Source: Hyperoodon ampullatus (Eukaryota; Chordata; Mammalia; Artiodactyla; Ziphiidae). From it: a stretch of 64,000 bases of DNA. The stretch spans positions 31,818,788-31,882,787 of the forward strand of contig OX457070.1 in NCBI GenBank assembly GCA_949752795.1, in the 5' to 3' direction. This document shows, one piece after another, positions 46,860 to 57,650 of the stretch; the first letter of the stretch is position 1; each line of letters begins with the position of its first letter. The notes under the pieces were generated by a model. The model worked only from the letters and a program-made list of their open reading frames with translations. It was not told the DNA's origin and ran no database searches. Made by a program: the position numbers and the translations under genes.

Positions 46860-48100
46860 CTCTACCCTTCTAGGTTCTTCTGGCTGGTCCAAGAATTAAA
46901 TTGACATGAGACCAGTTAACAGGAGAAAATCAAACAAAAGTTTAATAACATGTATATATAGAAGATAAACAGGAAAACTGAGGAACTTGCAAAATATCTG
47001 AAACCCTCACCTTAAATGCCATCTTCAGCTCAAGACAAAAGAGGATGTTGGGGATAGTGGTTTGGGACTTCAAAGGAGAGGAAGGCAATTCACATGGAGA
47101 CAGAAAAGCAAATGTTTGGTAAACAAATGTTTGCTTGGCTATACAGAGACAGCAGGACACAGAGTGGACTCTGATCTCTAGACTCTGTCGAGTTTCCTCC
47201 ACCACACTTAGCCCATATTCTCTGAAGATATCTCTGGTGATAGCTCAATCCTGGGAACAGGCTATTTATCAAATTCTATAGGCAGCTAAGGGAAAAGTAA
47301 AAAGAAAATAAAAAAGACTTCCTGAGTCTTCCATTTCTTGAAAGTAATCAGCCTAAATTAATCCACATGCCAAAGAGATACATTTTGGGGTGACAAATTT
47401 TGCCAACATATAATCCTGCCTTCTGCAATCCAGAAGCTGAGTTGGTAGATTGCTTTATGTCTCATTGAGTCTGTCTCTTACTCCTGACAAAAGCTAGTTC
47501 AGTTAACTCTTTTCAGGAGGTGGTGATTCAGGTGGGCTCACAAAGTTAGGCTTATAAGGTACAATCAATCAGGTATTTGATAAGAGGTATTTCTATGGAG
47601 GCAAAGGAAAACAAAGGTTAATGGTTGGAATAAACTAGAAACCCAGTGTCTGAGTCCTGAGAGCTGCCAGTCAAGAATATTTCTGGGTGTCAGGTTCAAA
47701 GCATCTTCAGATAGACTGAGGGCAAGTAGTGACAATCTGATGAATTTCCCTGGTTGGTCTGTAGTTTGAATATCTCTGATGATGTCATCAAGTGATCAGG
47801 TAAACTTTCTGAGTGGCTCACGCAGCAACAGGCATGAGGATTCTGTAAACATGGGCTATTGTAGTGATGTCTCAAGTTTATAACAAGTTGTTCACCTTCC
47901 ATTTGGAGGGCTTCAGGAAAACAGTGGCTTTAGTTCCATATGATCCCAAGTCAAAAGTGGGAGAAAAACTGGAAATGTTAGTTTGGAGAGTCATAGCCAA
48001 ATATTTGAAGAAACCCATAGGAATTCAGAATCCAGTCCAATTCACAGGTGGCAAAAAAAACTTCAAAGACAATTAACAGAACTAGAATCTAGTATCCACA
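46860..48100 (-). mobile_element. Unclassified repeat, probably LTR-derived
   Basis: On the minus strand the left edge reads 'ggaccagccagaagaaccta', preceded by a segment with ATTAAAC, resembling the U5 end of some ERV LTRs. Further in, 'ttgccaacatataatcctgc' and 'ctttctgagtggctcacgca' read as old repeat rather than unique DNA. Family, true ends and orientation remain uncertain. Confidence 0.35.
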
Positions 48101-49495
48101 ACTGTGTATAATAGTTTCTATTGAAACATAATTTTTCTCTCTAAAATCATCCTCATTTTTATCAAAAATAGCCAAAATAAGGCTAACTTGTTCACAAAAT
48201 AAGTCTAGTTTCAATAAAATTAGCTTGATTATTTACATAAGTCCAGGAAGAATAGAGGTTGACAATATAGGCTCTTTTAAGTCTGCTTTGCTAGAACTTT
48301 TCATAAGGAATCTCCAGATTGAATTTTTAAATGCCTCTTGAGACCAAGAAGCCAAGCCAAAAAACTACCATCAGACTTGCTTATAATATCTATAGATTTG
48401 GGTGAACACCTCTCTTCTTGAGGGCCCCAAAATATCCTGAGGTTCCTGAACCTGCCAGGAAGTGGCCTTCCTTACTCACCTGGTAAGGCTGCTGGAAACC
48501 CTGTAAGCAAGGCACCAGTCTGTTTTTCCAAGGGGCTTCATGGCTCCATAAAGTCAGTCTTAGACCCTTACAGTTACCTGGTCATATCTGATTTGATACA
48601 CCTTCTCAAATACGGTATTCTAATCAAAGCCTTGGTAATATAACTGATATTTCCAATTGTGTCCTGTTACAAGGAGAACAGGTTCTTAGTGAACTACTGT
48701 AAAACTATATTGCCATGAAAATAAGAATACTCTCTAAGGGTTTCCAAATTCTGGAGTGATTAGGTAGGGAGAAAATGGTAAATTGTTCAATACTGATACA
48801 AAGATATAATTTAAGAAATTGCTGTAAATCATAATTAGCTTAAGATAAAAGCTTTCTTTATACCTGGAAAGAAAAGATTAAAAGGCCAGTAATATTTCAG
48901 ACAAAAAATCATAAGAATTATAATTATATTCATCAGTTCATTCATTTCAATGTAATTAATTCCTGTTGATCTTGATCTTTTGTTAGCAGCTTTATGAAGC
49001 CATCAGGTTTTCCATTAGAGTTCTGTAATTTCTTATTCAGTTCAGTGGTATGATCTGAAAGTTAGCAGAAACCTGTATTTGTCAAAAAGTCCTTTTTATG
49101 AATATTTTTGAAGATGAAGCATTTTTGTAAAAAATATGATTCATTATAGTGAAATTGACAAAGAAATTTCATTATTTCTGTGACACATAAAATTTTAAGA
49201 TAACCTGAATTATGACTAGTAACATTTTACCAGGAAACATCAGATTTTTCGGAATTTTATATAAATTTTAGAACACATATTGATAACATTCATCCATGCA
49301 ATATAATCTAAGGCTTATCACCACATACTTCACAATGCTTCCCATATAAATTAACATACTAAATAAGCCTAATTAGTTTAATGTATCTCTTTGAGATGTT
49401 TTATGGGCCTCCTGAAAAATCTCAAAGTTAGCTAGAAGGACTTCGTTTAGAATTTCATTTGAGGAAGTCTGTCAGATATCAAATGGTATACAAAA
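48101..49495. other. No gene recognised
   Basis: AT-rich sequence. 48300-48600 could continue the preceding repeat block. Nothing coding is seen. Confidence 0.45.
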
Positions 49496-50132
49496 TTCTT
49501 GATCAGGATGAGGCCTTCAAGATGGCAGAGGAGTAAGATGTGGAGATTATCTTCCTCCCCACAAATACATCAAAACTACATCTACAAGTGGAACAACTCC
49601 TACAGAACACCTACTGAATGCTGGCAGAAGACCTCAGAATTCCCAAAAGGGTTTTGGTGTTCTGTCCAGGTGTCAGGCCTGAGCCTCTGAGGTGGGAGAG
49701 CCAAGTTCAGGACATTGATCAACAAGAGACCTCCCAGCCCCATGTAAAATCAAATGGCAAAAGCTTACCAGAGATCTCCATGTTAATGTTGAGACCCAGT
49801 TGCACTCAATGACGAGCAAGATAGAGTGCTGAACACCCTATGCCAAACAACTAGCAAGACAGGAACACAACCCCACGCATTAGCAGAGAGGCTGCCTAAA
49901 ATCATAATAAGTTCACAGGCACCCCAGAACACACCACCAGACGTGGTCCTGTCCACCAGAAATACAAGATCCAGCCTCATCCACCAGAGCACAGGCACCA
50001 GCCCCCTCCACCAGGAAGCCTACACAACCCACTGAACCAACCTTATCCACTGGGAACAGACACCAAAAACAACAGGAACTACGAACCTGCAGCCTGTGAA
50101 AAGGAGACCATAAACACAGTAAGTTAAGCAAA

Positions 50133-50976
50133 ATGAGAAGACAGAGAAGTACACAGCAGATGAAAGAGTAAAGTAAAAACCCACCAGACTAAACAAATGA
50201 AGAGGAAATAGACAGTCTGCCTGAAAAAGAATTCAGAGTTATGAGAGTAAAGATGATCCAAAATCTTGGAAATAGACTGGAGAAAATATGAGAAATGTTT
50301 AGCAAGGACCTAGAAAAACTAAAGAGAAACAAACCATGATGAAAGACACAATGAATGAAATTAAAACTTCTTTAGAAAGAATCAATAGTGGAATAACTGA
50401 GGCAGAAAAATGGATAAGTGGAAAATGGATAGTGGAAAAATGGATAGTGGAAATAACTACCGCAGAGCAGAATAAAGAAAAAATAATGAAAATAATTAAG
50501 GACAATCTCAGAGACCTCTGGGACAACATTAAATGCACCAACATTCAAATTATAGGGGTCCCAGAAGAAGGAGAGAAAAAGAAAGGAACTGAGAAAATAT
50601 TTGAAGAGTTTATAGTTGAAAACTTCCCTAATATGGGTAAGGAAATCATCAGTCAAGCCCAGGAAGAGCAGAGAGTCCATACAGGATAAATCCAAGGAGA
50701 AACATGCCAAGACACATATTAATAAAATGATCAAAAATTAAACACAAAGAAAAAATATTAAAAGCAACAAGGGAAAAGCAACTAATAATATACAAGGGAA
50801 TCCCCATAAGGTTAACAGATGATCTTTCAGCAGAAACTCTACAAGCCAGAAGGGAGTAGCAGGACATATTTAAAGTGATGAAAGGGAAAAACCTACAACC
50901 AAGATTACTCTACCCAGCAAGCATCTCATTCAGATTCGAAGGAGAATTAAAACCTTTACAGACAAGCAAAAGCTAA
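50133..50976 (+). pseudogene. LINE-1 ORF1 remnant (RNA-binding protein)
   Basis: ORF1 protein normally forms a coiled-coil trimer that binds L1 RNA. Here the likely start is the ATG at 50133. Several stops follow. The best-preserved stretch (50336-50689) covers the coiled coil and the start of the RNA-binding domain, with 'NLRDLWDNIKCTNIQIIGVP' recognisable. A one-base loss near 50680 shifts the frame, and the C-terminal part continues to a stop at 50974. A 15-base unit is tandemly repeated three times at 50411-50455 (encoding WISGK, WIVEK, WIVEI). Confidence 0.85.
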
Positions 50977-51088
50977 GAGAATTCAGCACTACCAACCAAC
51001 CTTACAACAAATGCTAAAGGAACTTTTCTAGGCAGGAAACACAGAGAAGGAAAAGACCTACAATAACAAACCCAAAACAGTTAAGAAA

Positions 51089-52052
51089 ATGGTAATAGGA
51101 ACACATATATAGATAACTACCTTAAATGTAAATGGATTAAATGCTCCAACCAGAAGACATAGACTGGCTGAATGGATACAAAAAGAAGACCAATATATAT
51201 GCTGTCTACAAGAGACCCACTTCAGACCTAGGGACACATACAGACTGAAAGTGAGGGGATGGAAAAAGATATTCCATGCAAATGGAAATCAAAAGAAGTT
51301 GGAGTAGCAATTCTCATATCAGACAAAATAGACTTTAAAACAAAGACTATTACAAGAGACAAAGAAGGACACTACATAATGATCAAGGGATCAATACAAG
51401 AAGAAGATATAACAATTGTAAATATTTATGCACCCAAAAGGGGAGCACCTTAATACATAAGGCAAATACTAACAGCCATAAAAGGGGAAATTGACAGTAA
51501 CACAATAATAGTAGGGGACTTTAACACCCCACTTTCACCAATGGACAGATCATCCAAAATGAAGATAAATAAGGAAACACTAACTTTAAATGATACATTA
51601 AACAAGATAGACTTAATTGATATTTATAGGACATTGCATCCAAAACCAACAGAATACACTTTCTTCTCAAGTGCTCATGGAACATTCTCCAGGATACATC
51701 ATATCTTAGGTAACAAATCAAGCCTTGGTAAATTTAAGAAAATTGAAATCGTATCAAGTATCTTCTCCAACCACAATGCTATGAGACTAGATATCAATTA
51801 CAGGAAAAAAATCTGTAAAAAATGCAAACACCTGGAGGCTAAACAATACACTACTAAATAAGCAAGAGATCACTGAAGACATCAAAGAGGAAATCAAAAA
51901 ATACCTAGAAACAAATGACAATGAAAACACGATGACCCAAAACCTATGGGATGCAGCAGAAGCAGTTCTAAGAGGGAAGTTTATAGCAATACAATCCTAC
52001 CTCAAGAAACAAGAAACACCTCAAATAAACAACCTAACCTTAATAGGACTAT
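51089..52052 (+). pseudogene. LINE-1 ORF2 endonuclease remnant
   Basis: ORF2 encodes an AP-type endonuclease followed by reverse transcriptase. The ATG at 51089 is followed by a stop at codon 8 (51110). 'LNVNGLNAPT' keeps the first catalytic Asn region and 'CLQETHF' the catalytic Glu. A one-base loss near 51300 and a stop at 51451 break it further. 'VGDFNTPL' is present, but the SDH motif near the domain end reads SNH (Asn codon at 51769-51771). A frameshift follows at about 51830 and the sequence ends before the reverse transcriptase. Confidence 0.88.
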
Positions 52053-52174
52053 AACTTTTGGAAAGTTTGAGAGGATGTTATGTGAAGAGGTTATGTCAAT
52101 GTTGCCGCTGTGTTTTATGGGAATGCATGTTATGTCTGGCCAGGAATGCTTCCCCTACCCAGTACTGTAAGACA

Positions 52175-52300
52175 AAGTCTTTTTTTTTAAGTTAAAAAAT
52201 ATATATATTTTATTTATTTAATTTTTTAATTGAAGTATAATTGATTTACAATGTTGTGTTAGTTTCAGGAGTACAGCAAAGTGATCAAGTTATACATATG
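52175..52300 (-). mobile_element. LINE-1 3' end, short
   Basis: Plus-strand 'gatttacaatgttgtgttag' preceded by a T-run at 52181-52188 marks an L1 3' end on the minus strand, of the same type as the copy at 3130-3851. It points away from the L1 5' portion to its left. Confidence 0.85.
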
Positions 52301-52955
52301 TCAATAAAATGATATGATGACTATTTTATAATCTTAGCAGATGGTGGGAAGGTTCCTCTTGTGGAGATCATTGAGCATGTTTGGGAGAAGCTTTTGATAA
52401 GTCACATGAGTGCAGAAGATTGCAAAGGCAAGCTCAAATAGCAACGTGGGGATTAAAATGTTTTCTAAGGATGGAGAGACATATTAACTGCGTGGCCTTT
52501 TGTTTTTGTCTGTGAGTATACAGGTTTGGGCTGGAAGTGAGTTGCTCTGTAAAACAAAGGTGACAGGAGCCAGCATTGTTTGAAAGAAAAGTAGAAACAA
52601 AAAACCCTCAGTTGCAGTAGGGGACACAGTGCCCTGAAGGAAGGCAAGTGTCACATGATCTGGGGGGTTGTGATATAAAGTACTTTGTCTGACTCCCTGC
52701 AATATCATCAGCTGTCTCCACTGCTTACTCTGATTTCTTTTTCTTACTGCATTTTATTTAAGAGTAGGGAGTGGAGTGGGAGAAGAACCAGAGTGATTCC
52801 AAAAGATGAGTCTGTGTTGATGTGGTAGACAAAATGGCAAGGGAATGAGAGGTCACCTGACTTCAAGGTTACATCAATATCTGAAGAGAAGATTAGGGCT
52901 TCCCCAACACTTCTGTTATCAATTTTTCACATTTAATTTTCTAGTCCTGTCCTTT
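52301..52955. other. No gene recognised
   Basis: Unique-looking sequence. Minus-strand frames of 60-74 codons (52465-52708) overlap and lack recognisable content. Confidence 0.5.
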
Positions 52956-52961
52956 TAAGAC

Positions 52962-53113
52962 AGGGTTTTCAAATTCTTCTCTGCATTAAAATCACTAGTC
53001 TCTGGCACTATTCTCAGAAATTCTTATTTAGTTGGTCTGGAGGGAGAACCAAACATTAAAAAGTTTTTCAAGATCCCATGTGAACCTGAAATATGCAACC
53101 AAGATTGAGAACT
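52962..53113 (+). mobile_element. MER5A hAT transposon relic
   Basis: 'cagggttttcaaattct', 'tcagaaattcttatttagtt' and 'caaccaagattgagaact' follow MER5A order from end to end. Confidence 0.72.
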
Positions 53114-53200
53114 AAAGTACAGAATATAAACGTATCCAAATAGTGCATGTAGTGTGAAAAAGCATATACAGGTAAGACTTCTTTTTCTTCTCTCTCTCTT

Positions 53201-53385
53201 TTTTTAAAAATTTTATTTATTTCTTTATTTTTCTGCTTTATAACAAATTTAATCAGTTATACATATACATATGTTCCCATATCCCCTCCCTTTTGCGTCT
53301 CCCTCCCACCCTCCCTATCCCACCCCTCCAGGCGGTCACAAAGCACCGAGCTGATCTCCCTGTGCTATGCGGCTGCTTCCCACTA
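53201..53385 (-). mobile_element. LINE-1 3' end, 185 bases, 5'-truncated
   Basis: Plus-strand 'gcaccgagctgatctccctg' and 'tatgcggctgcttcccacta' mark it. The T-run is at the left. Target duplication TTTCTTCTCTCTCTCTT (53184-53200) and TTTCTTCTCTCTCTT (53386-53400) differ only by one CT step. Confidence 0.92.
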
Positions 53386-53399
53386 TTTCTTCTCTCTCT

Positions 53400-53443
53400 T
53401 AACATTCCCTTCCTTCCTTCCTTCCTTCCTTCCCTCCCTCCTT

Positions 53444-53475
<32 letters not shown>

Positions 53476-53525
53476 CTCTTTCTTTGTTTCTTTCTTTTCT
53501 TTCTTATCTCTCTTTCCCTCTTTAT
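53400..53525. repeat. Polypyrimidine tract, (TTCC)n/(TTTC)n
   Basis: A run of six or more TTCC units is followed by irregular CT/TTTC sequence. It starts at the right target duplication of the L1 fragment. Confidence 0.92.
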
Positions 53526-54330
53526 TTCATCACTGAGATAATTTTAAACTATTGTTCTGATACTTTTTATTATGTAAGCACTCAATACCTGTGTTGAATT
53601 CCTAACAAAGAGAGAATAACATTAAACTAATCAATCAGTACAGACAGTTGCATCTAAATTATTATAATCTACATAGTTCCTGATTATTAAAGAGCATCCA
53701 TGGATAATATAAATTTAGTAGTAATATATTATAAATATATGTGCATCTGATTTGACAGTTATATGAATATATATCAGTGAAAGTAAACTACGTGAAGAAG
53801 GGATCCATTGGTAATAAAAGATTCATCAATGGATTGGCTCACTGAAATCAGTCTATGATTAATTGACTTTGTTCTGCTAAAGCATTGGGCAGGGGATGAT
53901 AGTTAAGGCACTAAAGTTGGATTCTCCAGAAAAATCTCTCTTCATAGGTTCTTTTCAAATTGGAGAAAAATATTAGAAAAATAATCTAAGTCCTTAATTT
54001 AGCATGAAATTACTGGCTAGTTATTCAAAAGAACCAAAACAGTTAAGAGTTTATCACAAGCGTATTTATACAGCTATATTTCTATTACTATGGTTGTTTA
54101 TTAAAGACAAGTCTTCTCAGTATACTTAATCATGTCTATATGTACATAAGGGCATTGGTTTTTTTGAGCTCATCTTTTACATAAGAATAAGCCTTTAATA
54201 TAAAAAAGTTTGAATCTCATCTGAGATTAATAAATTATGTTGGGACTATTTCAGAGAAAAATCCATTCCAATCAGTAGTCCCATTAGCACAGATATTATG
54301 CTCAAAAAATTTCAGCTGATTTGTTTATTT
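53526..54330. other. No gene recognised
   Basis: AT-rich unique-looking sequence. Confidence 0.5.
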
Positions 54331-54335
54331 AATTT

Positions 54336-54870
54336 CTATATTAAAGCTTTATTAAGGTATAGTCTATATTCAACAATCTGTATATATTTAAATTCTGCGA
54401 TTTGATAAGTTTCCATATGTATACACCCCTGAAGCCATCACCTCATTCAAGATAATGAATACATGCATCACCTCTGAAAGTTTCCTCATGCCCCTTTGTT
54501 ATCTCTTTTGCCTCCTACTCCTCTGCAGCAACGACTGTATTTTATAGTTTTGTCTGGCTTCTTTCACTGAGCATAATTATTTTGAGATTCACCTCCGTTG
54601 CTGCATGTATCAATAGTACATTCTTCCCTCTTGCTGAGAAGTATTCCACTGTAGGAGGAATGCACAATTTATTTGTTTCCCTCTTGAGGGGTATTTTTGT
54701 TTCCAAGTTTGGGCTGTCGCAAAGAACCTTCTACGAATATTTTTTATATGTCTTTGTATGGACATATGGTTCCATTTTTCAGGTTAATGCCTCTGAGTAG
54801 AATGCTGGATGTGTAGTAGTTGCATGTTTAACTTTTGAAGAACACACAGACTGTTTCCAAAGAGGTAACA
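54336..54870 (-). mobile_element. Old LINE-1 (L1M-type) 3' end
   Basis: Plus-strand 'tttattaaggtatagtctat', 'gataagtttccatatgtata', 'tgtagtagttgcatgtttaa' and 'cagactgtttccaaag' follow the reverse complement of old L1M 3' UTRs. Confidence 0.82.
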
Positions 54871-55800
54871 TTTTACATCTTTAAAATGTAATATATATTA
54901 CAGTACATTGTGTGAGAATTTCAGTTCCTTCACATCTTCAAGGACACTTCATATGGTCAGTATTTCTCATGTTCTCCATTCTAATGAGTGTGTAGTTATA
55001 TTTCAGTGGAACTTCAGGTAAATTATCTTAAAGATTTCCTTGCTAGGGAAATGGGAAGGTAACCACATACATTTAGTTTTCTTTTGCTTTCTGCCCTGTG
55101 CTAGATATTTCAAATGGAGCATCTATTTTAAAATCTTTCTCTCTGCCCTACCATGGTCAAAAAAGTTCATTTACCTTTCCCCTTTGACTCTTGGAGACAA
55201 TTGTGTGACCTTAAAGGAGTTACAACAAGAATTAGAAGTACCCTGGAGGCAAGGTAAAATTTGGCCTATGTAATCAACCATATCTGCTTCACTGAACTGT
55301 AATGGCTCTGTGTACAAGAAACATCTTCAGAGTCACAGACTTGTTTCCATGGAGTCCTTAACATTTGGGGGGATAGAAAGCATTTTCTACATTTAGCTCC
55401 TACCTGGCTCAGTCATATCTGCTTTTCTTTTCTTGGGCATATAGTGAATTGTACTGGTGTGCAGTTATGGCAGCATATCAAAATATAAGGATAAGTAGAT
55501 CAGAAGATCACCTAACCTGTTTTTGTAAGTACTATCATTAATAATTCAAGCTAAGGAAAGGGATCACTTGCGTAATATCCAATGTCACAGCAGCCATTTA
55601 CAAATAGTGAATAGTGGCAGCTGCCCTGGGTTTCATCAAGATTTATTCCCCCCAAATCAAGTAAATAAGTGACTTGGATATAGATATATGACCTTGAGGA
55701 ACAATTTCCAAGAGACACAAAGGAAAACAATTTACTAGTGTCAGCATTAGGGAAAGTAGCTATAATGTTGTAAAGACTCACCCAATAATAATAGTGGCCA
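54871..55800. other. No gene recognised
   Basis: Unique-looking sequence. The 77-codon frame at 55040-55273 has no recognisable content. Confidence 0.5.
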
Positions 55801-55818
55801 ATAAAGCTATTACTAATC

Positions 55819-56130
55819 TCTTGGGCTTCCCTGGTGGCACAGTGGTTGAGAATCTGCCTGCTAATGCAGGGGACACAGGTTCGAGCCCTGGTCTGGGAGG
55901 ATCCCACATGCCGTGGAGCAACTAGGCCCGTGAGCCACAACTACTGAGCCTGCGCGTCTGGAGCCTGTGCTCTGCAACAAGAGAGGCTGCGGTAGTGAGA
56001 GGCCTGTGCACCGCGATGAAGAGTGGCCCCCGCTTGCCACAACTAGAGAAAGCCCTCGCAAAGAAATGAAGACGCAACACTGCAAAAATAAATTAATTAA
56101 TTTTTTTAAAAAAGTAACCACTTAAAAAAA
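55819..56130 (+). mobile_element. Cetacean CHR-type SINE (long class)
   Basis: It starts 'gggcttccctggtggcacag' (55823), has a canonical B box 'ggttcgagccc', and carries the longer 3' domain ('ccacaactagagaaagccct') and an AT-rich tail with TTAAT repeats. Target duplication AAAGCTATTACTAATC is perfect (55803-55818 and 56131-56146). It is more diverged than the short class, consistent with greater age. Confidence 0.97.
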
Positions 56131-56146
56131 AAAGCTATTACTAATC

Positions 56147-56465
56147 CCAAGCACATGCAGCTTTATAGGGGAAGTCACTTTATATAATCCAGTTTTCTGG
56201 TTTCTGTTTTCATTGAAGTTCAGATACCAACCTAGGATTTTATTTAGGTACTGAGGAGCTGCAATTAAGCCTTTAAGATATGTGAGTTTCTTTGTGCACA
56301 TTTCCCATAAGTCAATCCAGACTATTCTCATACTTCATAAAGGAGAAATGGGGAAAATCTCTGGCCAGCCTTCACACTTCAGAACTTTATTCCTGAATTA
56401 GATGTGATATAGTGCACGTCATGCCCTCTAAGAAACTAATCTACTTCTAATCTAAGTGTCTAATT
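56147..56465. other. No gene recognised
   Basis: Unique-looking sequence. Confidence 0.5.
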
Positions 56466-56469
56466 TTGA

Positions 56470-56560
56470 CCAAGATGATGGTTGTGGTGAGAGTGAGGAT
56501 GACGTTGATGATGAGGATGGAGTTAATGACGATGATGGTAACAGTAATCCTACCAATGAT
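56470..56560. repeat. Degenerate (GAT)n-like tract
   Basis: Repeated 'gatgatg', 'gaggatga' and 'gacgatgatgg' words give long open frames on both strands by lack of stops. It directly abuts a MIR and may have grown from it. Confidence 0.8.
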
Positions 56561-56564
56561 AACG

Positions 56565-56700
56565 GCGGCTAGCACTTTCAGAGAACTTACTCTGGACCAG
56601 CATCCAGCTAAATGCTTTGCATGCATTGTCTCATTTAATCTTTGCAAAACCCTGCCAAGTTGGTACTATTATTACCACCCTTTTACAAAGAAGTTAGTGA
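56565..56700 (-). mobile_element. MIR SINE
   Basis: Plus-strand 'gcatgcattgtctcatttaa' and 'ttggtactattattaccacc' are the reverse complement of the MIR distal part. Confidence 0.8.
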
Positions 56701-57510
56701 AATCAATTACATGGACCGTATACCACTCTGTAAGCTCTCTCCATTCTAGACTTGTCTTTCTGTTACTACAAAAAAATGGGATTTTGCTCTTATAGCTGTT
56801 ATTAGCAGAAAAATTGGAGGACAGACAACGTACAGTTTGGTTGGAGAAAGAGCTTGATAACGTTCAACCTGGCTAACAATCAGTTAATGGATATAGATAT
56901 CAGGAATAAGGGAGAAAGCTCCTCAAGCAGCAGATCATTATGCAGCAGCTCAGCGTGTTTATTAATCATTGTGCACAATTAAAATGCCATTTCATCCCTC
57001 TAATTAAAACAAGTAGTTCCCTGAGGCTAGCACCTGAACTAATGAAGCCTGGTTGCCTCAGGATCTCACTCAGAGAAGGGAATTAAATAGCGGAGGAGCA
57101 GTATGTTTACCAAGTTGCCCAGACAACGTCAAACTGTATATGACATCATGAGGAAGTGGACCAGTTGAGACAGGGATTTTAAAGAGCTAGAGATGCTTCT
57201 GTTTCTGAGCAAGGGCTGGGTTTAAATTTTGAAATACTTCTAGCTTTGAATTCATCAGATCCCATCTTTTGTCATCTTGTATATGTGACAATTAAGTCTG
57301 AATTACCTTCCTTCTTGGTATGTGGAATGGGAGTCTTGATGATCAGAGAAAAGAGTTCCAGGGGTTGTATGTTGCCATCTAGGTATTTGGGGGACTGCAG
57401 GGATTTCTGAAATTGTTTGATTCTGCAAATCAAAGGGAATATAGACAGATCGTGGAATCACAATCTAAAACCCTGGAAAGATGAATGGGCCAGAAGAAGG
57501 AAAACCTAAA
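56701..57510. other. No gene recognised
   Basis: Unique-looking. 56935-57100 is rich in TTAAT/ATTA words ('gtttattaatcattgtgcac', 'cctctaattaaaacaagtag') and is a candidate conserved element. Confidence 0.45.
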
Positions 57511-57514
57511 ATTC

Positions 57515-57650
57515 AGTCCAAGCATTGCCACCTCAACTAAATGACCCTGAACAAGGCACTAGTTTCTTTATTATAAAATGAGAGGACTGGGGCAGGTGAT
57601 TATCAAAGATTCTTCTAGCTCTAAAATTCTACAGCTTTGGAAGAATTTGT
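57515..57650 (+). mobile_element. MIR-type SINE (MIR3-like)
   Basis: 'gaccctgaacaaggcactag', 'aaaatgagaggactggggca' and 'tcttctagctctaaaattct' are in MIR3-like order. Confidence 0.72.

Larger units (their letters stand above)
49503..52052 (+). mobile_element. LINE-1, 5' portion only
   Basis: It starts with the L1 5' UTR ('ttcaagatggcagaggagta'), runs through ORF1 and the endonuclease part of ORF2, and stops near 'caacctaaccttaataggac'. The reverse transcriptase, C-terminal part, 3' UTR and A-tail are absent. This is the opposite of usual L1 truncation, so a later deletion or rearrangement is likely. It cannot move by itself. Confidence 0.9.

Noticed and set aside
55551..55940. 129-codon minus-strand frame
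   Set aside because: Half of it is the antisense SINE head and the rest lacks any recognisable domain.
56466..56795. 109-codon plus-strand frame
   Set aside because: Produced by the stop-poor GAT-like tract joined to a MIR.
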